Source: Pseudomonas syringae
GTDB lineage: Bacteria > Pseudomonadota > Gammaproteobacteria > Pseudomonadales > Pseudomonadaceae
Assembly: GCF_001698815.1 (NCBI RefSeq)
Contig: NZ_LGSI01000031.1
Location: 45,143 to 83,531, forward strand
Length of the DNA stretch: 38,389 nt
Reading direction: 5' to 3'
The notes below the pieces were generated by a model that was given only the letters and a program-made list of their open reading frames with translations, was not told the origin of the DNA and searched no databases. A program made the position numbers and the translations under genes. Positions 1 through 7,889 of this stretch are shown one piece after another; positions within the stretch are counted from its first letter, which is position 1, and every line of letters starts with the position of its first letter.

Positions 1-123
1 CCCGATCAATGGGCCAAACCCAGCCCCGCCCTGCAAAAAGCCACACAACTTGTGCAGCACGCCATGGACAAGAAGAAGATGAACTTCATCGAAGCCTGTA
101 AGTTGATTGAGCACAAGGGTTGA
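1..123 (+). CDS. C-terminal end of an unidentified protein (partial)
   Basis: Reading frame 1 is open from the first base to a TGA at 121-123 and gives 40 residues ending in KLIEHKG. The piece is lysine-rich and helical in character (MDKKKMNF). The codons look like ordinary high-GC Pseudomonas coding sequence. I do not recognise the family from so short a C-terminus. The gene starts outside the window and is followed directly by REP sequences, as is usual after the last gene of a transcription unit. Confidence 0.55.
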   Translation, partial: PDQWAKPSPALQKATQLVQHAMDKKKMNFIEACKLIEHKG

Positions 124-137
124 AGCGGCAAAGTGTT

Positions 138-224
138 TGTGGGAGCGAGCTTGCTCGCGAAGAACGATGACGCGGTGGATCTAGGCCACCGAGGCGCCTG
201 ATTCGCGGGCAAGCCTCGCTCCAA
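138..224. repeat. REPIN (pair of inverted REP palindromes)
   Basis: Two REP units in opposite orientation, GGGAGCGAGCTTGCTCGCGA on the left and GCGGGCAAGCCTCGCTCC on the right, are separated by about 40 bases (cgatgacgcggtgg... spacer). This is the standard Pseudomonas REPIN layout. Such elements are thought to be moved by RAYT transposases; no RAYT gene is in this window. It sits between the partial first gene and the lipid operon. Confidence 0.9.
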
Positions 225-250
225 CGAGCATTTCAATTCATCATTGCTGT

Positions 251-275
251 TTGTGGGAGCGAGCTAGCTTCCAAC
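251..275. repeat. Degenerate single REP unit
   Basis: TTGTGGGAGCGAGCTAGCTT followed by CCAAC is a shortened REP unit lacking most of its second arm. The remaining 276-383 stretch up to the first DnaA box shows no open frame and no clear hairpin. Confidence 0.6.
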
Positions 276-431
276 AGATGTGTGCCTTTCCCACCCTGAG
301 ACCCACCGCACAAACAACCTCGCCTCAATCGCGTTACGTTGTGGTTCACTAGCATCCGGGCCAGCCTGGCGTCGTGGTAATAGTTATCCACAGGCGCCTC
401 CTGCGAATTTCACGACAAGGACGGTTGTACG

Positions 432-1064
432 TTGATTTCGATCTATCAGCTCAAACCCCGCTTTCAAAACCTGCTGCGGCCGTTGGTTCAGCGTCTTTTC
501 GACCGAGGCGTGACGGCGAATCAGGTCACTTTGAGTGCCTGCGCGGTGTCCATCGTGATCGGCGCGTTGGTCGCGTTATTTGCCGCGCATCATTGGGTTT
601 TCGTGCTGATCCCGCTGTGGATGATTGTGCGCATGGCGCTCAATGCCGTCGACGGCATGCTCGCGCGTGAATTCGGCCAGCAGTCGCGGCTTGGCGCTTA
701 TCTCAATGAACTGACCGATGTCATCGCCGACAGCGCGTTGTTCCTGCCTTTCGCGCTGCTTCCCGATGTGAACCTGTTGCTGATTCTGATGGTCACTTTG
801 TGGGCGATTTTCAGTGAGTACGCAGGCGTGCTCGGCCCGATGATCGGCGCTTCGCGGCGTTATGACGGGCCGATGGGCAAAAGTGATCGGGCCTTTGTCT
901 TCGGCGTGTTGGGGGCAGGCGTTGCCATCGGCTGGCTTTCCGGGCTGTGGATAAATATTGTTCTGACGGTGATTACCGCGCTTTTGGTCTACACCGTGGT
1001 CAATCGCGTGCGCCGTGGCCTCGCCGAAACGCCTGATCCAACAACCTCCCGCGACGAAAAATAA
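432..1064 (+). CDS. ynbA: CDP-alcohol phosphatidyltransferase, YnbA-like
   Basis: A 210-residue polytopic membrane enzyme expected to transfer a phosphatidyl group from a CDP-diacylglycerol-like donor to an alcohol. The family signature is visible at about residues 71-95 (NAVDGMLAR, eight residues, then GAYLNELTD). The first and third Asp of the usual DxxDG..AR...GxxxDxxxD motif are Asn. As I recall, E. coli YnbA carries the same replacements, so this looks like a subfamily trait and not decay. The N-terminus (ISIYQLKPRFQ) also matches YnbA. The start is a TTG at 432 with AAGG about ten bases upstream; no ATG lies near. It is the first gene of a six-gene operon and is followed after 33 bases by the ynbC-like gene. 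Its acceptor alcohol is unknown. Confidence 0.85.
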   Translation: MISIYQLKPRFQNLLRPLVQRLFDRGVTANQVTLSACAVSIVIGALVALFAAHHWVFVLIPLWMIVRMALNAVDGMLAREFGQQSRLGAYLNELTDVIADSALFLPFALLPDVNLLLILMVTLWAIFSEYAGVLGPMIGASRRYDGPMGKSDRAFVFGVLGAGVAIGWLSGLWINIVLTVITALLVYTVVNRVRRGLAETPDPTTSRDEK

Positions 1065-1097
1065 TAGCCAACGACACCCCGGCATAAGGATATCCAC

Positions 1098-2855
1098 ATG
1101 CGTGACGTTCAGGATCAGCGCTTCATGACCCATGACGGGGTCGAGCTGTTCTACCGCCATTGGCCCGCAGCGAATCAGGACCCGACGGTCCCGCGCCAGG
1201 CCGTGTTGTTGTTTCATCGTGGTCATGAGCATTCCGGGCGCATTGCGCATCTGGTGGATGAGCTGGATCTGCCGGGTTTCGATTTCTTTGCCTGGGATTC
1301 ACGCGGCCATGGCCAGTCACCCGGCGCGCGTGGTGACAGCCCGAGCTTCGCCACCAGTGTGCGCGACATGCAAACCTTCGTTGATTACCTGAGCGCGACG
1401 TTCGACATCGCCGAAGAAAACATGGCGGTGGTTGCGCAAAGTGTTGGCGCGGTCATCGCGGCGACCTGGGCTCATGACTACGCGCCGAAGATCCGCGCGC
1501 TGGTGCTCGCCTCTCCGGCCTTCAAGGTCAAGCTGTACGTGCCGTTTGCCCGTCCGGGGCTGGCGCTGCTGCGCACCTTCAAAGGCAATTTTTTCGTCAA
1601 CAGCTACGTCAAGGCGCGCTTCCTCAGCCATGACCCGCAGCGCATTGCGTCCTACGACAGCGACCCGCTGATCACCAAGGCAATTTCGGTCAATGTGCTG
1701 CTCGGTTTGTACGAAGCGGCTGATCGGGTTGTAGCCGATGCGCAGGCCATTTCGATTCCGACTCAGCTGTTGATCTCCGGCTCGGACTTTGTGGTGCATC
1801 GCGGCCCGCAGGAGCGCTTTTTTGAGCGGCTGGGCAGTGTGCGCAAGGAAAAACATATCCTGCCGGGCTTCTTTCACGACACCCTCGGCGAGCGTGATCG
1901 CCACCTGGCGGTCAGTCGTGCGCGGCGTTTTATCCTGCAAAACTTCGAACTGCCGGCGACCCGCCCTTCCCTGCTGGACGCTGACAAGCTCGGCGTGACC
2001 TGTGCCGAGTCCGAAGAGCTGGCCGCGCCGTTGCCGCATAACTCGCTGCGCGATCTGTACTGGCGCATGACCCGGGCCAGCATGCGCTTGGGCAGCAAGT
2101 TATCCACAGGCGTGAAACTGGGTTTCGATACCGGTTTCGATTCCGGCAGCACGCTGGATTATGTCTACCGCAACCAGCCCACCGGCAGCGGCAAGCTCGG
2201 TGAGATGATCGACAAGAATTACCTGGATTCCATCGGCTGGCGCGGCATTCGCCAGCGCAAGCTGCACGTTGAAGAGCTGCTGCGCCTAGCCATGGAGCAT
2301 CTGCGCAATCAGGGCAAACCGGTGCGCATCGTCGATATCGCCGCTGGCCACGGGCGTTACATTCTCGAATCCCTGCAAGGCGTCGATCCGTTGCCGGAGT
2401 CGATCCTGCTGCGAGACTACAGCGACATCAATGTGCGCGATGGCAGCGCCTTGATCGAACAGAAAGGTCTGGGTCACATTGCGCGCTTTATCAAGGCCGA
2501 CGCCTTCGACCGCAACGACCTCGCTGCTCTGGACCCGAAACCGACGCTGGCCGTGGTTTCCGGCCTGTATGAGCTGTTCGCCAGTAACCAGATGGTCGGC
2601 GATTCGCTGGCGGGTCTGGCCGCAGCGGTCGAGCCGGGAGGTTATCTGGTGTACACCGGTCAGCCGTGGCACCCGCAGCTGGAATTGATCGCCCGCGCCC
2701 TGACCAGCCACCGTCAAGGCCAGGCTTGGGTGATGCGTCGACGCAGCCAGACGGAAATGGATCAACTGGTGGAGGCCGCTGGTTTCCGCAAGATCACCCA
2801 GCGTGTGGATGAATGGGGGATTTTCAGCGTGTCGCTGGCGCAGCGGATCAATTGA
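1098..2855 (+). CDS. ynbC: Alpha/beta hydrolase-SAM methyltransferase fusion, YnbC-like
   Basis: A 585-residue two-domain protein, the length I recall for E. coli YnbC. Residues about 10-285 form a serine hydrolase of the monoacylglycerol-lipase type: FHRGHEHSGR near the oxyanion loop, WDSRGHGQS, nucleophile Ser115 in AQSVGA (first Gly of GxSxG is Ala), an acidic residue in SGSDFVVHRG and the His in GFFHDTLGE. Residues about 350-585 form a class I SAM-dependent methyltransferase, with motif I VDIAAGHGRY near residue 412. The start is ATG 1098 with AAGGA seven bases upstream. A lipase joined to a methyltransferase between CDP-alcohol transferase and phosphatase genes suggests work on a lysolipid or lipid headgroup. 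No signal peptide is seen, so it is probably cytoplasmic. The substrate is unknown. Confidence 0.85.
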   Translation: MRDVQDQRFMTHDGVELFYRHWPAANQDPTVPRQAVLLFHRGHEHSGRIAHLVDELDLPGFDFFAWDSRGHGQSPGARGDSPSFATSVRDMQTFVDYLSATFDIAEENMAVVAQSVGAVIAATWAHDYAPKIRALVLASPAFKVKLYVPFARPGLALLRTFKGNFFVNSYVKARFLSHDPQRIASYDSDPLITKAISVNVLLGLYEAADRVVADAQAISIPTQLLISGSDFVVHRGPQERFFERLGSVRKEKHILPGFFHDTLGERDRHLAVSRARRFILQNFELPATRPSLLDADKLGVTCAESEELAAPLPHNSLRDLYWRMTRASMRLGSKLSTGVKLGFDTGFDSGSTLDYVYRNQPTGSGKLGEMIDKNYLDSIGWRGIRQRKLHVEELLRLAMEHLRNQGKPVRIVDIAAGHGRYILESLQGVDPLPESILLRDYSDINVRDGSALIEQKGLGHIARFIKADAFDRNDLAALDPKPTLAVVSGLYELFASNQMVGDSLAGLAAAVEPGGYLVYTGQPWHPQLELIARALTSHRQGQAWVMRRRSQTEMDQLVEAAGFRKITQRVDEWGIFSVSLAQRIN

Positions 2856-2857
2856 AG

Positions 2858-4261
2858 ATGATGCGCGAAGCCGGTTTGTGGAAACGCGCCGTGGTCTGGC
2901 TATTGGCACTGGCGCCGTTTTTCTTCGCCAGCTACGGCTTCGCCACCTGGGTGACGGCGCAGCGCAGCGACGTGCCAAGCCTGGCCTTCGGTTGGGAAGC
3001 GCACATGCCATTCTGGGCCTGGACCATCGTGCCCTACTGGTCCATTGACCTGCTTTACGGTTTCTCGTTGCTGGCGTGCCTGACTCGCCGACAGCTGGAT
3101 ACTCACGCGTTGCGCCTGTTCAGCGCCCAGCTGATTGCGGTGAGCTGCTTCCTGATCTGGCCGTTGCGTTTCGCTTTCGAGCGTCCGGAACTGGACGGCG
3201 TATTTGGCTGGTTATTCGCCGTGCTGGCTGGCTTCGACAAGCCCTTCAATCAGGCGCCTTCGCTGCACATCGCGCTGTTGGTGGTGCTGTGGGTCTGCTA
3301 CGACCGCTATTTGCAGAATTTCCATCAGGCATGGCGCTGGTTGCTGCATGGCTGGTTCAGCCTGATCGGCATTTCGGTGCTGACCACTTATCAACATCAC
3401 TTTATCGACTTACCCACAGGCGCGCTGGCCGGTTGGTTCTGTGTGTGGCTGTGGCCGGATGAAGGCCGCAGCCCTTTGCTCGCGGCGCGTTTCAACCTGG
3501 GACCGAAGCATCTGAAGCTGACTGCCATTTATGGCCTCGGCGCAATAGTCCTGGCCGTGACCGCCTTGAAGCTGGGCGGCGCATGGCTTTGGCTGGCCTG
3601 GCCAGCAGGCTCGCTGTTGTTGGTCGCGCTGAATTATCTGGTGTTTGATGCCGCCGGTTTCCAGAAACGTCAGGACGGCAGCCTCAGCCCGGCAGTGTAT
3701 TGGCTGTTCGCGCCGTACTTGCTCGGTGCCTGGATCAACTCACGACTGTGGACAAGAAAGCACCCACAGCCCGATCTTGTTGTGGATAACGTCTGGCTGG
3801 GTCGTCTGCCGGATAGAGACCAGCTCAAGCCCTTCGCCGCTGTTGTGGATATGTGCGCTGAGCTGCCGATCAAACCGGATTCACGGGGCTATCAGGCGAT
3901 TCCGACTCTGGATCTTGTCGCGCCCACGGCGCAGACCTGTCTGCTTGCAGCCCAAGCCATCGAACGTCTGCGCCAGCAAGGCCCGTTGTTGGTGTGTTGC
4001 GCGCTGGGTTATTCGCGTAGCGCCACGGCGGTCGCCGCCTGGATTTTGCACAGCGGTCGCGCCGAGACTGTGGATAACGCGATTGCGATCATCCGCCAAG
4101 CAAGGCCCGGCGTGGTGCTGCGCGCCGCGCATGTTAAAGCCTTGCAGGAAATCGTAGGAGCGAGGCTTGCCCGCGAAGGCGATACCCCTGGCGCACCGCT
4201 TTCGCGGGCAAGTCGGAAGCGCCGCCCGCTCGCTCCTACAGGATCAGGTCATGTCCAGTGA
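2858..4261 (+). CDS. ynbD: PAP2-like/dual-specificity phosphatase fusion membrane protein, YnbD-like
   Basis: A 467-residue protein. The N-terminal ~290 residues are polytopic, with PAP2-like elements: KPFNQAPSLH in place of PSGH, then HHFIDLPTG. The C-terminal domain carries the cysteine-phosphatase loop CALGYSRS (CX5R), as in dual-specificity phosphatases. E. coli YnbD has the same layout and about 430 residues. ATG 2858 follows the ynbC stop by two bases; an ATG at 2861 is also possible, and a longer in-frame start at 2813 would overlap ynbC by 43 bases. From about residue 433 the reading frame runs through a REPIN, adding ~35 residues (GARLAREGDTPGAP...) and pushing the stop past the start of the next gene (ATGTCCAGTGA overlap). 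It probably dephosphorylates a lipid phosphate made by its neighbours. Confidence 0.85.
   Translation: MMREAGLWKRAVVWLLALAPFFFASYGFATWVTAQRSDVPSLAFGWEAHMPFWAWTIVPYWSIDLLYGFSLLACLTRRQLDTHALRLFSAQLIAVSCFLIWPLRFAFERPELDGVFGWLFAVLAGFDKPFNQAPSLHIALLVVLWVCYDRYLQNFHQAWRWLLHGWFSLIGISVLTTYQHHFIDLPTGALAGWFCVWLWPDEGRSPLLAARFNLGPKHLKLTAIYGLGAIVLAVTALKLGGAWLWLAWPAGSLLLVALNYLVFDAAGFQKRQDGSLSPAVYWLFAPYLLGAWINSRLWTRKHPQPDLVVDNVWLGRLPDRDQLKPFAAVVDMCAELPIKPDSRGYQAIPTLDLVAPTAQTCLLAAQAIERLRQQGPLLVCCALGYSRSATAVAAWILHSGRAETVDNAIAIIRQARPGVVLRAAHVKALQEIVGARLAREGDTPGAPLSRASRKRRPLAPTGSGHVQ
4154..4239. repeat. REPIN inside the 3' end of ynbD
   Basis: The left REP unit (GTAGGAGCGAGGCTTGCCCG) and right unit (ending CGCTCGCTCCTAC) are in inverted orientation and entirely translated as the C-terminal tail of the YnbD-like protein. 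The right unit is a longer variant, with GGGCGGCGCTTCCGA (complement strand) inserted in the palindrome; the same variant recurs in the REPIN at 10878. Confidence 0.85.
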
Positions 4262-4709
4262 AATGCAGCTGCATATCGTCGCCAGCCTTCTGCGCCGGGG
4301 CAAGACGCTGGATAACTTGTCCACAGGGCTGACCTTGCTTGGCCTGGCATTCGGGCTGGTACAGCTGTTGATAACTCCGACCATGCCTTTGCTGCTGCTA
4401 CTGGCAGCGGCCGTTGTCCTGCTGGGGTTGATCGAAAAATACTACGCGCTGCGCGTCGCATTCGATGCGGACCTGTTCCAGGCAGTCGCCAGCGATGAAG
4501 CCCGACTGGCCGAGCGCACAATTGCCCTCGATCAAGCGCTGGTCGCCCTGCAGTTTCAGCCTGTGGATAAATCCGGGCGATCCTGGACGCTGCGCAGCAA
4601 GGGCGCGCTGAAGCTGCTGCGCCAACAATTGTTGTTTGTTGCCGTCCAGCTGCTGGTGATGCTGGGCGCGATTCTGATCTTCCCTTGGTTGTCCTTCACC
4701 GCATCATAA
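4251..4709 (+). CDS. Small membrane protein of the lipid operon, unknown function
   Basis: A 152-residue protein with a membrane hairpin at about residues 22-62 (LGLAFGLVQLL and LLLLAAAVVLLGLI) and a third hydrophobic segment near the C-terminus (LLFVAVQLLVMLGAILIF). Between them is a charged helical stretch. I do not recognise the family. ATG 4251 lies within the last codons of ynbD (ATGTCCAGTGA), so translation is probably coupled. A longer in-frame start at 4167 would put REPIN-encoded residues at the N-terminus and is unlikely. The next gene starts nine bases after its stop. Position suggests an accessory subunit for the surrounding lipid enzymes; this is inference. Confidence 0.75.
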   Translation: MSSEMQLHIVASLLRRGKTLDNLSTGLTLLGLAFGLVQLLITPTMPLLLLLAAAVVLLGLIEKYYALRVAFDADLFQAVASDEARLAERTIALDQALVALQFQPVDKSGRSWTLRSKGALKLLRQQLLFVAVQLLVMLGAILIFPWLSFTAS

Positions 4710-4718
4710 GGAAACGCC

Positions 4719-5339
4719 ATGTTCGAACCTTTGGTCGCGACGATCATCACTGCCGGCGCGCGAAGCGTGACTGGCGCGCGCAGTCTCTGGCTGGGTTGTA
4801 CGCCGGAACCCGTGCAGCGCATCTATTTCGCCAATCACAGCAGCCACGGCGACTTCGTGCTGTTGTGGGCTTCGCTGCCGCCTGCGTTGCGCAAGCTGAC
4901 GCGACCGGTTGCGGGCGCGGATTATTGGCAAAGCAGTCCGCTGCGGCGTTACATCATCAATCGCGTGTTCAATGGCGTGCTGGTCGATCGCCAGCGCAAG
5001 ACGCCGGACAGCAACCCCTTGCAACCGATGCTCGAAGCGCTGGAGAACGGCGACTCGCTGATCATCTTCCCCGAAGGCACGCGCAATCTGGAAGACGGCT
5101 TGCTGCCGTTCAAAAGCGGCCTGTATCACTTGGCGAAAAGTTATCCACAAGCCGAACTGGTGCCGGTGTGGATAGCCAACCTGAACCGCGTCATGCCCAA
5201 GGGCCGCGTATTGCCGTTGCCATTGTTATGCACAACCAGTTTCGGCACGCCGTTGCAGCTGGGCAGTGACGAGATCAAAGAACAGTTTTTATTGCGCAGC
5301 CGTGAAGCGCTGCTGGCCCTGGCTCCGGAGCAGCATTGA
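4719..5339 (+). CDS. PlsC-type lysophospholipid acyltransferase
   Basis: A 206-residue acyltransferase of the glycerophospholipid (PlsC/LPLAT) family. Both hallmark motifs are visible: HX4D as NHSSHGD near residue 34 and the glycerol-phosphate-binding FPEGTRN near residue 125. The family moves an acyl chain from acyl-CoA or acyl-ACP to a lysolipid at the inner membrane. ATG 4719 has AAGGAA seven bases upstream. Its TGA shares one base with the next ATG (TGATG at 5337-5341), which indicates coupled translation with the CdsA-like gene. With the hydrolase domain of YnbC it could form a deacylation-reacylation cycle. The N-terminus lacks the membrane anchor of full-size PlsC. Confidence 0.85.
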   Translation: MFEPLVATIITAGARSVTGARSLWLGCTPEPVQRIYFANHSSHGDFVLLWASLPPALRKLTRPVAGADYWQSSPLRRYIINRVFNGVLVDRQRKTPDSNPLQPMLEALENGDSLIIFPEGTRNLEDGLLPFKSGLYHLAKSYPQAELVPVWIANLNRVMPKGRVLPLPLLCTTSFGTPLQLGSDEIKEQFLLRSREALLALAPEQH

Positions 5340-6268
5340 TGGATAAGCAGACGCAAATGTTGTTCATGGGGATCGGCGCGATTCTGTTGCTGGCCTCCAC
5401 CATCGGTTTCATCCTCAAGCGCCGGGCTGGCGGCCCGAACTCGGTGATCGACAACCTCAACGCGCGGATCAACGCGTGGTGGGTGATGGTCATCGTGATC
5501 GGCATCGCCTTCGCGCTGGGCTATAGCGCAGTGATCATCCTGTTCTACGCCGTGTCGTTCTATGCGCTGCGGGAATTCCTGACCCTGACGCCGACGCGCA
5601 AGAGCGATTACCCGGCGTTGGTCGCGGCGTTCTATCTGGCGCTGCCGCTGCAATACGTGCTGATCGCCATGAGCTGGTATGGGCTGTTTTCGATCTTCAT
5701 TCCGGTCTACGTGTTTTTGCTGCTGCCTATCCTGGCGTCGCTGGGTGGCGACAGTACGCACTTCCTGGAGCGCGCGTCGAAAGTCCAGTGGGGCTTGATG
5801 ATCGCCGTGTTCTGCGTGTCACATGTACCCGCGTTGCTGACTCTGGAAATCCCCGGTTACGAAGGCCGCAATCTGCTGCTGATCGCCTATCTGGTGATCG
5901 TCGTGCAGCTATCGGACGTGTTGCAGTACGTTTGCGGCAAGTTGTTCGGCAAGCGCAAGATCGCGCCGAACCTGTCGCCGTCCAAGACCGTGGAAGGCTT
6001 CGTCGGCGGCATCGCCCTGGCGTCGCTGATCGGCGGCGCGCTGTGGTGGATCACACCGTTCAATCCCTGGCAGTCCGCATTGATCGCCCTGCTGATCAAT
6101 CTGCTCGGTTTTGCCGGTGGCATCGTCATGTCCGCCATCAAGCGCGACCGTGGCGTGAAGGATTGGGGGCACATGATCGAAGGTCACGGCGGCATGCTGG
6201 ATCGACTGGACTCGGTCTGCTTCGCCGCGCCGATCTTCTTTCACCTTGTTCGGTATTGGTGGGTGTAG
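5339..6268 (+). CDS. ynbB: Phosphatidate cytidylyltransferase (CdsA family), YnbB-like
   Basis: A 309-residue polytopic membrane enzyme predicted to make a CDP-diacylglycerol-type intermediate from a phosphatidate and CTP. The CdsA signature is intact near the C-terminus: SAIKRDRGVKDWG, then EGHGGMLDRLDS, including the paired Asp residues that bind metal. About eight hydrophobic segments precede it. E. coli YnbB is of similar size. I chose ATG 5339, which overlaps the preceding stop as TGATG; a TTG at 5336 adds one residue. It closes the operon and would supply the CDP-activated donor for the first gene (YnbA), so donor synthesis, transfer, dephosphorylation and acyl exchange are encoded together. 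Confidence 0.85.
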   Translation: MDKQTQMLFMGIGAILLLASTIGFILKRRAGGPNSVIDNLNARINAWWVMVIVIGIAFALGYSAVIILFYAVSFYALREFLTLTPTRKSDYPALVAAFYLALPLQYVLIAMSWYGLFSIFIPVYVFLLLPILASLGGDSTHFLERASKVQWGLMIAVFCVSHVPALLTLEIPGYEGRNLLLIAYLVIVVQLSDVLQYVCGKLFGKRKIAPNLSPSKTVEGFVGGIALASLIGGALWWITPFNPWQSALIALLINLLGFAGGIVMSAIKRDRGVKDWGHMIEGHGGMLDRLDSVCFAAPIFFHLVRYWWV

Positions 6269-6273
6269 CCCGC

Positions 6274-6302
6274 TTGACGCTCGGCCGCATAAACATTACA
6301 AC
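6274..6302 (+). promoter_or_regulatory. Candidate sigma-70 promoter for lpd3
   Basis: TTGACG (6274-6279), a 17-base spacer and TACAAC (6297-6302) lie about 80 bases upstream of the lpd3 start, immediately after the ynbB stop. The match is good at -35 and moderate at -10. Confidence 0.45.
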
Positions 6303-6382
6303 CATAATCTAATCGCTCACGACCCCTTTGCGGACTCACGAGCTACGCTTCCCTCCATTCTCAACTTCAGGAGCATATGGGC

Positions 6383-7783
6383 ATGAGCAGTTATGACGTT
6401 GTAATCATCGGCGGCGGCCCCGGCGGCTATAACGCAGCCATCCGCGCGGGTCAGCTGGGCTTGAGCGTTGCCTGTGTCGAAGGGCGCGAAACGTTGGGCG
6501 GGACTTGTCTGAATGTCGGTTGCATCCCCTCCAAGGCGTTGCTCCATGCGTCGGAACTGTATGAAGCGGCCACCGGCGAAGAATTCGCCAAGCTGGGCAT
6601 CGAGGTCACGCCGACCCTGAATCTGGCACAGATGATGAAACAGAAAAGCGAAAGCGTGACGGCCCTGACCAAGGGCATCGAGTTTCTGTTTCGCAAATAC
6701 AAGGCCGAATGGATCAAGGGTTGGGGCCGTATTGCCGGGCCGGGCAAGGTTATCGTCACCGACGCCAATGGTGCCGAAACCGAGCTGCACGCCAAGAACA
6801 TCATCATTGCCACCGGTTCCGAGCCGACGCCATTGCCCGGCGTGGACATCGATAACCAGCGCATTCTGGATTCCACCGGCGCGCTGTCGCTGACTGAAGT
6901 GCCCAAGCATCTGGTGGTGATCGGTGCCGGGGTGATCGGCCTGGAGTTGGGTTCAGTGTGGCGCCGCTTGGGCGCGCAGGTGACGGTGGTGGAATTTCTC
7001 GACCACGTCGCCCATGGCAGCGATCTGGAAGCGGGCAAGACCTTGCATCGCTCGCTGTCGCGGCAGGGCATCAACTTCAAGCTCAGTTCGAAGGTGACCA
7101 CGGCTACGACCTCGGAGAACGGCGTCAGCCTGAGTGTCGAACCGGCGGCGGGCGGCCAGGCTGAGTTGATCGAAGCGGATTACGTGCTGGTGTCCATTGG
7201 ACGTCGGCCCTTCACCAAAGGCCTGGGGCTGGAAACGGTCGGCCTGGAGCTGGACAAGCGCGGCATGCTGGAAAACAAAGGGCATCGCACCGCAGCGGAA
7301 GGCATCTGGGTGATCGGTGATGTGACGTCCGGTCCGATGCTGGCACACAAGGCGGAAGATGAAGCCTCGGTGTGCGTGGAACGCATCGTCGGCAAGGCGG
7401 GCGAGATCGATTACAACCTGATCCCGAATGTGATTTACACCCGTCCGGAACTGGCCAGCGTCGGCAAGACCGAAGAGCAGCTCAAGGCCGAGGGCCGCGC
7501 TTACAAAGTCGGCAAGTTTCCGTTCAGCGCCAACAGTCGGGCCAAGGTCAATCACGAAACCGAAGGCTTCGCCAAGGTCCTGGCCGACGAGCGCACCGAT
7601 GAAATCCTCGGTGTGCATCTGGTCGGGCCAAGCGTCAGCGAAATGATCGGCGAGTTCTGTGTGGCGATGGAATTTGCCGCGTCGTCCGAGGACATCGCCT
7701 TGACCAGCCATCCGCACCCAACCCGCTCCGAAGCGTTGCGTCAGGCGGCAATGAGTGTGATTGGGTTGCCGACGCAGTCTTGA
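6383..7783 (+). CDS. lpd3: Dihydrolipoyl dehydrogenase (Lpd3 type)
   Basis: A 466-residue flavoprotein disulfide reductase, the E3 component that reoxidises dihydrolipoamide with NAD+. Visible are the N-terminal FAD motif IIGGGPGGYNAA, the redox-active pair in GGTCLNVGC, the second Rossmann motif VIGAGVIGLELGS, the FAD motif WVIGDVTSGPMLAHKAEDE and the C-terminal HPHPTRSEALRQA that carries the catalytic His. The sequence closely follows the third dihydrolipoyl dehydrogenase (LPD-3) of P. putida, which is not encoded with a dehydrogenase complex; here too no E1/E2 genes are adjacent. ATG 6383 sits nine bases after AGGAG; the ATG at 6377 is too close to it. Confidence 0.93.
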   Translation: MSSYDVVIIGGGPGGYNAAIRAGQLGLSVACVEGRETLGGTCLNVGCIPSKALLHASELYEAATGEEFAKLGIEVTPTLNLAQMMKQKSESVTALTKGIEFLFRKYKAEWIKGWGRIAGPGKVIVTDANGAETELHAKNIIIATGSEPTPLPGVDIDNQRILDSTGALSLTEVPKHLVVIGAGVIGLELGSVWRRLGAQVTVVEFLDHVAHGSDLEAGKTLHRSLSRQGINFKLSSKVTTATTSENGVSLSVEPAAGGQAELIEADYVLVSIGRRPFTKGLGLETVGLELDKRGMLENKGHRTAAEGIWVIGDVTSGPMLAHKAEDEASVCVERIVGKAGEIDYNLIPNVIYTRPELASVGKTEEQLKAEGRAYKVGKFPFSANSRAKVNHETEGFAKVLADERTDEILGVHLVGPSVSEMIGEFCVAMEFAASSEDIALTSHPHPTRSEALRQAAMSVIGLPTQS

Positions 7784-7791
7784 GTGCGGTC

Positions 7792-7879
7792 GTGGGAGCG
7801 AGGCTTGCCCGCGTAGAACGATGACGCGGTGTATCCGGGACCCCCAGGCGCCTGGTTCGCGGGCAAGCCTCGCTCCAAC
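7792..7879. repeat. REPIN between lpd3 and mntP
   Basis: GTGGGAGCGAGGCTTGCCCG and the inverted GCGGGCAAGCCTCGCTCC flank a short spacer. It lies between the convergent 3' ends of lpd3 and mntP and is a canonical REPIN. Confidence 0.92.
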
Positions 7880-7889
7880 GGGATCTTTA

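Larger units (their letters stand above)
384..5149. other. Cluster of seven perfect DnaA boxes (TTATCCACA)
   Basis: The exact DnaA-box 9-mer TTATCCACA occurs at 384-392 (+), 946-954 (-), 2100-2108 (+), 3781-3789 (-), 4069-4077 (-), 4562-4570 (-) and 5141-5149 (+). Near matches lie at 3410 (TTACCCACA), 4317 (TTGTCCACA), 3748 (its complement), 3844 (TGTGGATAT), 5166 (TGTGGATAG) and 5226 (TTATGCACA, which still fits TTWTNCACA). Only the first perfect box is intergenic; the rest are inside five of the operon's genes. The only other perfect box I found is at 18870-18878. The boxes are seen directly; binding by DnaA is inference. Confidence 0.75.

Noticed and set aside
6..236. Minus-strand 76-residue open frame over the first gene end and REPIN
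   Set aside because: It mostly translates the REPIN and runs against the convincing 1-123 frame.
576..2039. Minus-strand open frames opposite the ynbA and ynbC genes (576-1250, 1317-2039)
   Set aside because: Shadow frames rich in Arg, His and Gln with no recognisable motif, opposite well-supported genes.
384..5149. Chromosomal origin of replication, considered because of the DnaA boxes
   Set aside because: The boxes are spread through coding genes with no AT-rich unwinding region, and no dnaA, dnaN, gyrB or rpmH genes are nearby.
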